DNA from: Salinimicrobium soli
Lineage (GTDB): Bacteria; Bacteroidota; Bacteroidia; Flavobacteriales; Flavobacteriaceae
Length of the DNA: 64,000 bases
Direction of reading: 5' to 3'
Assembly (NCBI RefSeq): GCF_048323655.1
Contig: NZ_JBLUWW010000002.1
Location: 620,001 to 684,000, forward strand
Below the pieces are notes generated by a model, which saw only the letters and a list, made by a program, of their open reading frames with translations, searched no databases and was not told where the DNA came from. Below, one piece after another: positions 35,879 to 44,399 of the stretch. Within the stretch, counting starts at the first letter, position 1, and every line of letters starts with the position of its first letter. The translations under genes were made by a program, and so were the position numbers.

Positions 35879-36064
35879 ATGAATGATGATCAATTAGAAG
35901 GAAAATGGAAACAGATCAAAGGTGAATTCAAACAGAAATATGGAAAGATCACTGATGACGACACCACTTATGCCGAAGGACGATTTGATGAAATGTTAGG
36001 TCGCCTACAGGAAAGAACAGGAAAGAATAAAGAAGAACTTCGAAGAGAAATAGAGAAGTGGTAG
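35879..36064 (+). CDS. CsbD-like small stress protein
   Basis: 61 residues from the ATG at 35879 (MNDDQLEGKWKQIKGEFKQ), which is the start typical of CsbD family proteins. An upstream in-frame start would only add read-through of the intergenic region. The protein is small, charged and helical. CsbD proteins are general-stress proteins of unknown mechanism. It lies next to clpB and a bidirectional terminator. Confidence 0.88.
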   Translation: MNDDQLEGKWKQIKGEFKQKYGKITDDDTTYAEGRFDEMLGRLQERTGKNKEELRREIEKW

Positions 36065-36078
36065 AACCCCTTCCCAAG

Positions 36079-36107
36079 AAAAAAGGCCGGAATTTCCGGC
36101 CTTTTTT
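36079..36107. terminator. Bidirectional terminator between csbD-like gene and clpB
   Basis: The stem 36079-36090 pairs with 36096-36107 around AATTT, with an A tract on the left and a T tract on the right. It works in both directions for these convergent genes. Confidence 0.9.
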
Positions 36108-36111
36108 GATG

Positions 36112-38715
36112 TTACTGTTCTGCTATTTCTTCCTGATTCCTGAAGACCAGTTCGTCATCAAAGGAATCGAGTAAGATGATACTATCAGTTTTGATCTTGC
36201 CACTCAGGATCTCCTTGGAAAGTTTATTTAAAACTTCCCTCTGAATTGTCCTTTTCACGGGACGTGCACCATACTGCGGATCGAATCCTTTTTCTGCGAG
36301 ATCAGAGATTGCTTCTGAGGTGGCATCCAAAGTGATCCCCTGTTTCGCCAACATTTTGGTCACTCCTTTTAACTGCAGACTAACGATCTGTTTAATGTTC
36401 TTTTGAGTAAGTGGAGAGAACATTACGATATCATCGATACGGTTGATGAACTCAGGCCGTACGCTCTGTTTCAAAAGAGCCAGTACCTCCTCCTTCGCAC
36501 CTTCCATGGCAGTATCAAGATCTTTGATATTCTCAAATTTTTCCTGAATAATGTGAGATCCGATATTCGAGGTCATAATGATGATCGTATTTCTAAAATC
36601 TGCAAGACGTCCTTTATTGTCGGTCAATCTTCCTTCGTCCAGCACCTGTAACAGGATGTTGAAAGTATCGGGATGGGCTTTTTCGATCTCATCCAAAAGT
36701 ACCACGGAATAAGGTTTCCTTCGAACGGCCTCGGTCAATTGCCCTCCTTCTTCATAACCAATATATCCCGGAGGTGCACCTACAAGACGGCTCACTGCAT
36801 GACGTTCCTGGTATTCACTCATATCGATCCTGGTCATGGCACTTTCGTCATCAAACAAGTATTCAGCAAGGGCCTTGGCCAGCTCGGTCTTACCAACTCC
36901 GGTAGTACCCAGGAAAAGGAAAGATCCAATTGGCTTTTTTTGATCCTGTAATCCCGCGCGGCTTCTTCTCACCGCATCACTTACCGCCTGAATGGCTTCT
37001 TCCTGCCCAACCACCCTTTTGTGAAGTTCTTCTTCCAGGTGGAGCAGTTTTTCCCGTTCGCTCTGCAGCATTTTAGTTACTGGAATGCCGGTCCATTTTG
37101 CAACAACTTCGGCTATATCCTCATTAGTAACTTCCTCTTTGATCAGGGATTTTCCTTTCTGATTTTCTTCCAGTTGTTTCTGTAGTTCAGCCAGCTTCTC
37201 CTGTTCTTCCTTGATCTTTCCGTAGCGCAATTCGGCTACTTTTCCGTAGTTACCTTCGCGTTCTGCACGTTCAGCTTCAAGTTTGAACTCTTCAATATTA
37301 GATTTTGCAGTCTGAATGTTGTCTACAACGTCTTTTTCATTTTTCCATTGAGCGTGTAACTCATTGCGTTCCTCTTTGTAATTGGCAAGGTCGGCACGTA
37401 AAGATTTCAGCTTGACTTCATCCTTTTCACGTTTTATGGCTTCCATTTCGATCTCGAGCTGCATGATCTTTCTGTCGAGTACATCGAGTTCTTCGGGCTT
37501 GGAATTTATCTCCATTCTCAGTCGCGATGCTGCCTCGTCCATAAGGTCAATGGCCTTATCTGGTAGGAAGCGGTTGGTAATGTAGCGCTGAGACAATTCA
37601 ACAGCAGCAATGATAGCTTCATCCTTGATTCGCACCTTGTGGTGAGTTTCGTACTTTTCTTTAATTCCGCGAAGAATAGAAATGGCACTTTCTGTATCTG
37701 GCTCATCGACCATTACCTTCTGAAAACGCCTTTCCAGTGCCTTGTCTTTTTCGAAATACTTTTGATACTCGTCAAGAGTGGTCGCACCAATAGCTCGTAA
37801 TTCTCCACGGGCCAATGCCGGTTTTAAAATATTGGCCGCATCCATTGCGCCCTGACCACCACCTGCACCTACCAGAGTGTGGATCTCATCAATAAAAAGG
37901 ACGATGTTTCCTTCGCTTGATGTTACTTCTTTAATTACCGCTTTAAGTCGCTCTTCAAATTCTCCCTTGAATTTTGCACCAGCGATCAGCGCTCCCATAT
38001 CGAGGGAATAGATCTGTTTGTCTTTCAGGTTTTCAGGAATGTCACCGGCAATAATCCTGTGGGCGAGTCCTTCGGCGATGGCGGTCTTACCAACTCCGGG
38101 TTCACCTACCAGCATCGGATTGTTCTTTGTTCTTCGGGAAAGGATTTGAAGCACCCTTCGTATCTCTTCATCCCGGCCAATGACCGGGTCTAATTTTCCT
38201 TCCTCAGCCAGTTTGTTGAGGTGATTCGCATATTTGTTCAATGAATTATAGGTTTCCTCTGCACTTTGAGACGTGACCTTTTCGCCTTTCCGCAGTTCAT
38301 CTATAGCAGCTTTAAGTCCTTTTTCAGTAGCTCCCTGGTCTTTTAGGATCTGGGAAACCTTGCTGGAAGAATTAAATACCGCAAGAATAAGGTGCTCTAA
38401 AGAAACAAATTCATCCCCCATCTTTTTAGCAATGGAGGTAGCCTCATTGAGGGTCTTTGAAGCCTCACGGGAAAGCATGATGTCCCCGCCGCTTACCTTC
38501 GGAAAACTTTGGAGTGTTTTATCAAGTATCTGCTGAAAAAGACTGACGTTAATATTCAATTTTTTGAGCAGGAAAGGAGTCACATTTTCATCAACTATGG
38601 TGATAGCCTTAAAAATATGTTCGTTCTCAATTTGTTGATGGCCCAGTTCCTGTGCAAGCTGCTGTGCCTGCTGGATAGCCTCCTGAGATTTTATTGTAAA
38701 ATTTTTCAGATTCAT
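36112..38715 (-). CDS. clpB: ATP-dependent disaggregase ClpB
   Basis: 867 residues, full ClpB length. The N domain has repeat helices (EAIQQAQQLAQELGHQQIE). NBD1 has Walker A GEPGVGKTAIAEG and Walker B LFIDEIHTLVGAG. The ClpB-specific coiled-coil middle domain spans about 410-530. NBD2 has GTTGVGKTELAKAL and LLDEIEKAHPD, and the C-terminus has GFDPQYGARPVKRTI. It works with DnaK to rescue aggregated proteins. No CIRCE element is seen upstream; a cluster of other dyads lies at 38836-38865. Confidence 0.97.
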   Translation of the reverse strand: MNLKNFTIKSQEAIQQAQQLAQELGHQQIENEHIFKAITIVDENVTPFLLKKLNINVSLFQQILDKTLQSFPKVSGGDIMLSREASKTLNEATSIAKKMGDEFVSLEHLILAVFNSSSKVSQILKDQGATEKGLKAAIDELRKGEKVTSQSAEETYNSLNKYANHLNKLAEEGKLDPVIGRDEEIRRVLQILSRRTKNNPMLVGEPGVGKTAIAEGLAHRIIAGDIPENLKDKQIYSLDMGALIAGAKFKGEFEERLKAVIKEVTSSEGNIVLFIDEIHTLVGAGGGQGAMDAANILKPALARGELRAIGATTLDEYQKYFEKDKALERRFQKVMVDEPDTESAISILRGIKEKYETHHKVRIKDEAIIAAVELSQRYITNRFLPDKAIDLMDEAASRLRMEINSKPEELDVLDRKIMQLEIEMEAIKREKDEVKLKSLRADLANYKEERNELHAQWKNEKDVVDNIQTAKSNIEEFKLEAERAEREGNYGKVAELRYGKIKEEQEKLAELQKQLEENQKGKSLIKEEVTNEDIAEVVAKWTGIPVTKMLQSEREKLLHLEEELHKRVVGQEEAIQAVSDAVRRSRAGLQDQKKPIGSFLFLGTTGVGKTELAKALAEYLFDDESAMTRIDMSEYQERHAVSRLVGAPPGYIGYEEGGQLTEAVRRKPYSVVLLDEIEKAHPDTFNILLQVLDEGRLTDNKGRLADFRNTIIIMTSNIGSHIIQEKFENIKDLDTAMEGAKEEVLALLKQSVRPEFINRIDDIVMFSPLTQKNIKQIVSLQLKGVTKMLAKQGITLDATSEAISDLAEKGFDPQYGARPVKRTIQREVLNKLSKEILSGKIKTDSIILLDSFDDELVFRNQEEIAEQ

Positions 38716-38835
38716 ATGTATAGTGTGTTCGTTTCTTTTTCAGTTCCATTTGCAATACATATACCAGCAGAAGAAGCCAGACAAAATGGCTTGATAATGT
38801 GGGTTTTTACTGACTTTTTGTCTATTAAAGTTACG

Positions 38836-38865
38836 ACTTCCTTAGCTAAGAAGGAACTTAGTTCC
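38836..38865. promoter_or_regulatory. Cluster of dyads between clpB and ytxJ-like gene
   Basis: CTTAGCTAAG (38841-38850) is a perfect palindrome, and GGAACTTAGTTCC (38853-38865) is a 6-bp-arm dyad. An overlapping TTCCTT/AAGGAA pair spans both. They lie between divergently transcribed stress genes. It is a possible operator, with no known regulator matched. Confidence 0.4.
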
Positions 38866-38936
38866 ATTAAATTTTGGAAAGCTTAGAGGTATAACTTTTG
38901 ATGTATACTTAATACATTTATCAAAAATTAAATTTT

Positions 38937-39335
38937 ATGGGGTTATTCGACAAAATGTTTCAAAGTCAACGAGATATATCAAAGAAAGAAATAGAGGAAG
39001 TGCCATGGACACCTCTTACCAATATGGAGCAACTGGAGACCATTAAAAAAGAATCACAGGAGCAGCCAGTACTTATTTTTAAGCACTCCACAAGATGTGG
39101 GATTAGCAGGATGGTCCTAAAAGGATTTGAGAATGAATATGAGGTCCTTAAAGATACCGATCACAAAATGTATTTTCTGGACCTGATTGCCAACAGGGAT
39201 GTGTCCAATGCGGTAGCCTCCCGACTTTCGGTGCAGCATGAAAGTCCGCAATTGATCGTTCTTCAGGATGGAAATGTTGTGCATCATGCTTCCCATCATT
39301 CAATTCAGGCAGAGCGGGTAAAAGAATTTTTGTAG
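38937..39335 (+). CDS. YtxJ-family bacillithiol-system redox protein
   Basis: 132 residues of thioredoxin-like fold, without signal peptide. The active-site region is KHSTRCGISRMVLKGFE, a monothiol Cys motif (C-x-I-S) typical of YtxJ/BrxC proteins that remove bacillithiol from oxidised proteins. Related members are known from Bacteroidota. No bacillithiol synthesis gene is in the window. It is divergent from clpB, which fits an oxidative or protein-damage stress role. Confidence 0.85.
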   Translation: MGLFDKMFQSQRDISKKEIEEVPWTPLTNMEQLETIKKESQEQPVLIFKHSTRCGISRMVLKGFENEYEVLKDTDHKMYFLDLIANRDVSNAVASRLSVQHESPQLIVLQDGNVVHHASHHSIQAERVKEFL

Positions 39336-39458
39336 TCTCCCGGAAATTTTTTGTTAAACCGCTAAAGTGCTGTTAAAGGTTTTTTAATCAGTCTGTTACA
39401 GCTTTTTTTATTGTTTATATTAGGTCAGAATAATTAATCTAACTTAAAATTTTGTACT

Positions 39459-39653
39459 ATGGAAAAGCAAAGAGGAAGTAGCAGCGAAGAGGAAAAAAGA
39501 AACCGCCAGAATGAGGACAAAAAGAGAAATCCTTCGCAACACGCAGCAGGTGACCGTGATAAACAAAAAAAAGAGGACGCTGAGAGAGAAAGAGATATGG
39601 AGCGCGACAGAGATAGCAACAAACGCGACCATGAAAGCGATAAGCGTCTATAG
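39459..39653 (+). CDS. Small hydrophilin-like highly charged protein
   Basis: 64 residues beginning MEKQRGSSSEEEKRNRQNED. Apart from Met, Ala, Pro and Gly and a single final Leu, every residue is polar or charged; there is no Ile, Val, Phe, Tyr, Trp or Cys. It cannot form a hydrophobic core and should be intrinsically disordered. The gene has its own strong terminator at 39672-39702, and two overlapping antisense frames are shadows. I do not recognise a family. By composition it resembles hydrophilin or desiccation-type proteins; this is inference. Confidence 0.7.
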   Translation: MEKQRGSSSEEEKRNRQNEDKKRNPSQHAAGDRDKQKKEDAERERDMERDRDSNKRDHESDKRL

Positions 39654-39671
39654 TTTTAGTTTTTAGTAAAT

Positions 39672-39702
39672 AAAAAGAGCCACAAATTGTGGCTCTTTTT
39701 TT
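39672..39702. terminator. Bidirectional terminator between hydrophilin-like gene and fahA
   Basis: A 13-bp stem (39672-39684 with 39688-39700) has a 3-base loop, a T run on the right and an A run on the left. It serves both convergent genes. Confidence 0.9.
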
Positions 39703-39720
39703 ATAGAATGGTACTTGGTT

Positions 39721-41010
39721 TTATTTCTTCTTTGGATTAAAAACGGGAAGCAGTTTAGTGCTCACTTCTCCAAATCCAATGCGGGAATTTTCTTTTTCGC
39801 AGTAACCTCTCATAATAACGGTGTCGTTGTCTTCAATAAAGGTTCTGGTACTGCCGTCATCTAATTTTACCGGCTTTTCTCCTTTCCACGAAAGTTCAAG
39901 CATTGAACCGTACGAGTCTGGTGTTGGACCGGAAATTGTTCCTGATCCCATCATGTCTCCAGAAAGAACCGGGCAACCATTCACAGTGTGGTGAGCCAAT
40001 TGCTGACTCATGTTCCAGTACATGTATTTGAAATTGGATTTGGAAACTCTTGTTTCTTCACCATTATCAGGTTTTATAAATACTTCCAGCTTGATGTCAA
40101 AACTCTTTTTTCCTTTGAATTGTAGGTAAGGTAAAAGTTTCTTCTCCGGCTGCGGACTTTCGGTCCTGAAAGGTTCCAGGGCGTCAAGCGTTACGATCCA
40201 TGGGGAGATGGAGGAGGCAAAGTTCTTTGCCAAAAATGGCCCTAGTGGTACATATTCCCAGGTTTGAATATCGCGGGCACTCCAGTCATTGAAAAGTACG
40301 AGTCCAAAAATGTAATCTTCAGCTTCCTCTATTGGAATAGGCTCGCCAAGGCTATTAGCATCGGTTGTGATAAAGGCCATTTCCAGTTCAAAATCCACTC
40401 TTTTAGATGGTCCGAATACCGGTTCCTCAGCTCCCTTTGGGAGCGTTTGTCCTTGTGGCCTGTGTACAGGGATTCCGCTGGGAATAATGGAAGAACTTCT
40501 TCCGTGGTAACCCACGGGAATGTGAAGCCAGTTTGGAAGCAATGCATTTTCAGGATCGCGGAACATAGTCCCTACGTTGGTAGCGTGTTCTTTACTGGAG
40601 TAAAAATCAGTGTAGTCACCAACCTGTACCGGAAGCTGCATTTCTATCTCATCTAATCCAAAAAGAACCACCTTCCGGTGATCTTCATTGTCTCTGAGCT
40701 TACTGTTGGTAGCATCAAAAATTTCAGCGATTCGGTTTCTTACCAGGCGCCAGGTTTTCTTTCCGTCAGAAATAAAATCGTTTAAAGTATCCTGTAGAAA
40801 AATATCATCGGTCAGCGGAATTCCTTCAAAATAACCTAACTGATGAAGCGCCCCAAGATCAATTGCCGTATTTCCAATTCTGGTACCAATGGTAATCACG
40901 TCATCCCGTGTAAGAAAGACGCCAAAAGGTATATTTTGAATAGGAAAATCAGAGTTTTCGGGTACTTCCAGCCATGTTTTACGTGTAGGATCGTTAGCTG
41001 TAATAGACAT
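39721..41010 (-). CDS. fahA: Fumarylacetoacetase
   Basis: 429 residues from the ATG at 41010 (MSITANDPTRKTWLEV). A longer frame start at 41049 lies at the -7 element and is unlikely. The protein has the N-terminal SH3-like and C-terminal FAH domains: HIPVGYHGRSSSIIPSG, DFELEMAFI, FNDWSARDIQTWEYVPLGPF and GDMMGSGTISGPT. It cleaves fumarylacetoacetate at the end of tyrosine and phenylalanine breakdown. Other pathway genes are not in the window. Confidence 0.95.
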   Translation of the reverse strand: MSITANDPTRKTWLEVPENSDFPIQNIPFGVFLTRDDVITIGTRIGNTAIDLGALHQLGYFEGIPLTDDIFLQDTLNDFISDGKKTWRLVRNRIAEIFDATNSKLRDNEDHRKVVLFGLDEIEMQLPVQVGDYTDFYSSKEHATNVGTMFRDPENALLPNWLHIPVGYHGRSSSIIPSGIPVHRPQGQTLPKGAEEPVFGPSKRVDFELEMAFITTDANSLGEPIPIEEAEDYIFGLVLFNDWSARDIQTWEYVPLGPFLAKNFASSISPWIVTLDALEPFRTESPQPEKKLLPYLQFKGKKSFDIKLEVFIKPDNGEETRVSKSNFKYMYWNMSQQLAHHTVNGCPVLSGDMMGSGTISGPTPDSYGSMLELSWKGEKPVKLDDGSTRTFIEDNDTVIMRGYCEKENSRIGFGEVSTKLLPVFNPKKK

Positions 41011-41046
41011 AATAAATGTTGGTATTTTGTTAAAATCAATTCGAAC

Positions 41047-41077
41047 CAAATATATTATTTTCCATTAAAGAACCGAA
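41047..41077 (-). promoter_or_regulatory. Probable fahA promoter
   Basis: Read on the minus strand: TATATTTG from 41054 to 41047, with TTCG (one mismatch to TTTG) at 41077-41074 after exactly 19 bases. The -7 element ends 36 bases before the chosen ATG. Confidence 0.6.
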
Positions 41078-41120
41078 TGTATTTGCTATTTTTACGGAAT
41101 ATTTAACGTAAAAAAATCAT

Positions 41121-42395
41121 ATGCAAAGAGATACGGAATTATTTGATTTAATTGATGCTGAAAAGGAGAGACAACTCAATGGATTAGAACTTATTGCAAG
41201 TGAGAATTTTGTAAGTGAGCAGGTGCTTGAAGCTGCAGGATCTGTACTTACCAATAAATATGCTGAAGGTTATCCAGGGAAACGTTATTATGGCGGATGT
41301 GAAGTGGTAGATGAGGTAGAAAACCTGGCAATTGAGCGTTTAAAAGAATTATTTAATGCTGAATACGCCAACGTTCAGCCGCATTCCGGATCTCAGGCGA
41401 ATACTGCAGTTTTTCAGGCTTGCATGAATCCGGGAGATAAATTCCTCGGTTTTGATCTTTCTCACGGAGGGCATCTTACCCACGGTTCTCCTGTAAATTT
41501 CTCCGGAAAGCTTTACCAGCCGGTATTCTACGGAGTGGACAAAGAAACAGGTCTTATTAATTATGATGAAGTAGCCCGCATCGCCAAAGAAGAAAAGCCG
41601 AAGATGATCATCGCCGGTGCTTCTGCTTATTCCAGGGAAATAGATTATAAGAGATTTCGCGAGATAGCGGACAGTGTGGGCGCTATCCTTTTTGCTGATA
41701 TCGCACATCCTGCAGGGCTTATTGCCAAAGGACTTTTGAGTGACCCGCTTCCACATTGTCACGTGGTGACCTCAACCACGCATAAGACCTTGCGGGGGCC
41801 ACGTGGCGGAATTATCATGATGGGACAGGATTTCGACAATCCGTTTGGAGAAAAGCTGAAGAACGGGCAGCCAAAGAAAATGTCAATGTTGCTTAACAGT
41901 GCTGTTTTTCCAGGGAATCAGGGAGGTCCGCTTGAACATATTATTGCGGCCAAAGCAGTTGCTTTCGGGGAAGCTTTGACAGATGATTTCCTGCATTACA
42001 CAGTACAGGTTAAGAAGAATGCTAAAGCCATGGCCGAAGCATTTATGAAAAAAGATTATCACGTGATCTCCGGTGGAACAGACAATCATATGATGTTGAT
42101 AGACCTTAGAAACAAGAATATTTCAGGAAAAGAGGCGGAAGAAGCTCTTGGAAAAGCAGACATAACCGTGAACAAGAACATGGTGCCTTTTGATGATAAA
42201 TCACCTTTCGTGACCTCGGGAATCAGGATCGGGACTCCGGCTGTTACCACCCGCGGATTAAAAGAAGCTGATATGGCGGGCATTGTAGATCTTATAGATA
42301 AGGTGATCACCAATCATGCTGATGATGCAGTCCTGGAAGAAATAGGAAAAGAGGTGCATGAAATGATGAAAGGAAAGCCACTTTTTCAGGCTTAA
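41121..42395 (+). CDS. glyA: Serine hydroxymethyltransferase
   Basis: 424 residues, normal for GlyA, which converts serine plus tetrahydrofolate to glycine and methylene-THF. Motifs are LIASENFVS, YAEGYPGKRYYGGCE, NVQPHSGSQAN and the PLP lysine Lys222 in STTHKTLRGPRGG. The C-terminal FVTSGIRIGTPAVTTRG is also typical. It is followed by a hairpin terminator. Confidence 0.97.
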   Translation: MQRDTELFDLIDAEKERQLNGLELIASENFVSEQVLEAAGSVLTNKYAEGYPGKRYYGGCEVVDEVENLAIERLKELFNAEYANVQPHSGSQANTAVFQACMNPGDKFLGFDLSHGGHLTHGSPVNFSGKLYQPVFYGVDKETGLINYDEVARIAKEEKPKMIIAGASAYSREIDYKRFREIADSVGAILFADIAHPAGLIAKGLLSDPLPHCHVVTSTTHKTLRGPRGGIIMMGQDFDNPFGEKLKNGQPKKMSMLLNSAVFPGNQGGPLEHIIAAKAVAFGEALTDDFLHYTVQVKKNAKAMAEAFMKKDYHVISGGTDNHMMLIDLRNKNISGKEAEEALGKADITVNKNMVPFDDKSPFVTSGIRIGTPAVTTRGLKEADMAGIVDLIDKVITNHADDAVLEEIGKEVHEMMKGKPLFQA

Positions 42396-42417
42396 GCCTA
42401 ATTAAAACTATTTAGCG

Positions 42418-42462
42418 GCCGTCAAAAATGTGTTTTAAAAACCTCATTTTTGGCGGCTCTTA
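42418..42462 (+). terminator. Intrinsic terminator after glyA
   Basis: A 13-bp stem with one G-U pair (42418-42430 with 42445-42457) and a 14-base loop. Only a weak T tract follows. It ends at the stop of the convergent lipoprotein gene. Confidence 0.6.
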
Positions 42463-43998
42463 ATTTCCGGAATTTTCTTCTACAGGAGGTACAAACTCGT
42501 AAGCTCCAATATCAGGTTCGGGAAGTCTGGGGTGTTGCAGCAGATCTAAAGGTACTGAGGCTGCCTTTTCCGGATCAGCCTGGTCAACCACAGGAGATGT
42601 TTCGGTAAGCATTAATTGGTTCTTTAACGGATCTTTAAAAATGGGGTCCTGATTTAAAAGAACATCCTTGAAGATTTCTTCATTGCTGAAATCATAAAGC
42701 GGATTGCCATTAAAACTCCCCTGCTCATCCTGAAACCTGATCAAACAATTCTGAAAAAAGACATTAAAGGAGTTTTCTGTTTTGTTGAAGAACAGTTCCA
42801 GTCTGTCATTTCCATAAATGATACTGTTATAAAAATTCGCCTTCTGAAGGTCGATACCGCTCGAATTTTCGACGTTTTCTATGAGTACTGACGGGAATTG
42901 CCGGTAACCTTTTTGCCAGTAATTTGCTATGGTGCAATGAGTGTATTCGTGATTTCCACCTATTATATGTAGGGAACTTTGCCCGCTGTTGTTGATCACG
43001 AGGTTTTCAGCATATATATCGGCATTCTCCAGCCGTAGTCCGTTGACAGCGGAATTGTAGATCTGCACATTCTGAAGCTCCAATGAAACAGGGGAGGAGA
43101 GAGCATCTCCGCTGATCCACACTCCAATCCCGGCATTTTTGATAGTAGTGTGTTTAAAATGGCTTTTTTTGCTGCCTTTTTTGAAACGGATTCCGCTCCA
43201 TTGACCGGGCACATTCTCAAACTGCTTCTGCTGCCGGTCAGCTTCAAAGATCACTTCATTTTCCAGCTGCTGCCTGTCTTCGCTATAAATACCATCGACT
43301 TGCAGGGAAGCATTTTCGGAAATCAATAGTCCGCTGTTGGCGTGAAAATATATGCGGGCTCCTGCTTCGATCTTAAGGTCCTTCTGAGAAGGCACTACTG
43401 CGAAGCCATAGATCACATAAGGTTTTTCATTAGTAAAGACCAGTTGTTCCTCTTCCAAAAAAAATCCGGGCACAAGAATTTCCTCGCCAGATTCGGGATC
43501 TTCTATTGAAACTGTTCCAGGCTTCCCATCATTTCCTTTTTGAGGGTAAAGTAAAACTGCATCTTTTATCAGCGTTACCAGTGGAACTTCCTGCAGGTGC
43601 CCCGAAGATCTGAATTGGAGCGCATCTGTATAAAGAAATTCCTCTTCCGGAAAATCTTCGGCATCGACTGTGGTCTCTATAAAGATATAGATACTGTCTT
43701 TTGCCAGGATCTCAATATTTTCAAACGATTTTCCCGAGAGCCCATCAACATTTAAGCGGTAATAAGAATTCTCACCATTCCTTAAGTTAACTTCGGGTAC
43801 AAAAACATCTTCTCCCGAACGATTGTAGACTTTGAGGGTGTACGTGGCAGAACTAATGTTACTGAAAACCGTATCCAGAAAAACCGTGTCGCGCGAAAAA
43901 ACCAGCCTTCCCGACGTTTCTGTAAAATCAAAATCAGACCGGCATGAACTCCATAAAATAATTGCCAGTAGCAGAATTATGGAGTAAATATTTTTCAT
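42460..43998 (-). CDS. Right-handed beta-helix lipoprotein of unknown function
   Basis: 512 residues with a lipoprotein signal (MKNIYSIILLLAIILWSSC). About 130 residues of Ig-like beta structure precede repeated short beta rungs (about 210-420, for example QNVQIYNSAVNGLRLENADI and IYAENLVINNSGQSSLHIIGG), typical of a parallel beta-helix. The C-terminus ends DIGAYEFVPP, a motif common in such cell-surface proteins. No lyase catalytic set is visible. It overlaps the thioesterase gene by 4 bases. Confidence 0.78.
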   Translation of the reverse strand: MKNIYSIILLLAIILWSSCRSDFDFTETSGRLVFSRDTVFLDTVFSNISSATYTLKVYNRSGEDVFVPEVNLRNGENSYYRLNVDGLSGKSFENIEILAKDSIYIFIETTVDAEDFPEEEFLYTDALQFRSSGHLQEVPLVTLIKDAVLLYPQKGNDGKPGTVSIEDPESGEEILVPGFFLEEEQLVFTNEKPYVIYGFAVVPSQKDLKIEAGARIYFHANSGLLISENASLQVDGIYSEDRQQLENEVIFEADRQQKQFENVPGQWSGIRFKKGSKKSHFKHTTIKNAGIGVWISGDALSSPVSLELQNVQIYNSAVNGLRLENADIYAENLVINNSGQSSLHIIGGNHEYTHCTIANYWQKGYRQFPSVLIENVENSSGIDLQKANFYNSIIYGNDRLELFFNKTENSFNVFFQNCLIRFQDEQGSFNGNPLYDFSNEEIFKDVLLNQDPIFKDPLKNQLMLTETSPVVDQADPEKAASVPLDLLQHPRLPEPDIGAYEFVPPVEENSGN

Positions 43999-44399
43999 TG
44001 TTTATGGAAAACGGTTCGCAGATCATCAGTAATTCGGGTAGGCTTTTTTGAGGCCGCATCGAGTAAACACCAGGTAGACTTCGAACTGACAAGAACTTCC
44101 CCGGTTTTTGCATTTTTGATATTCACATATCTCAGGGAGGTGACAAAAGTAGTGTCTCCCACAAAGGTCTCTAACAGAATTTCATCTCCTAAAAAAGCCT
44201 CCTTTTTATAGTCTATTTCATGCCTTATCATCACCCAGATAAAATCTTGTTTTAGCTGATCTGATGCACGTACTTCCCAGTGTTCCTTTGCAATGTCCTG
44301 TATCCATTGAACGTACACCACATTGTTGACATGGTGCAGGTCGTCCAGGTCAGCTTTAGAGACCGTACGGCGCTGTGTATAGACTTCAGCGGGTTCCAT
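43995..44399 (-). CDS. Hotdog-fold acyl-CoA thioesterase
   Basis: 134 residues of 4HBT/acyl-ACP thioesterase type. The hotdog helix motif is DLDDLHHVNNVVYVQWIQD, with the catalytic Asp in its usual place, and the conserved pair GDEILLETFVGDT and LVSSKSTWCLLD follows. It hydrolyses an acyl thioester in the cytoplasm; chain length unknown. It overlaps the cyclotransferase gene by 1 base and the beta-helix lipoprotein by 4 bases, so the three genes are one translational unit. Confidence 0.88.
   Translation of the reverse strand: MEPAEVYTQRRTVSKADLDDLHHVNNVVYVQWIQDIAKEHWEVRASDQLKQDFIWVMIRHEIDYKKEAFLGDEILLETFVGDTTFVTSLRYVNIKNAKTGEVLVSSKSTWCLLDAASKKPTRITDDLRTVFHKQ

Noticed and set aside
38881..38936. 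Possible promoter for the YtxJ-like gene
   Set aside because: TTTTG at 38896 and TACATTTA at 38913 are only 12 bases apart, too short for the Bacteroidota spacing.
39434..39632. Ser/Leu/Phe-rich minus-strand frames overlapping the hydrophilin-like gene
   Set aside because: They are complements of the Lys/Glu/Arg codon-rich plus frame. The plus frame has a terminator in the right place on its own strand.
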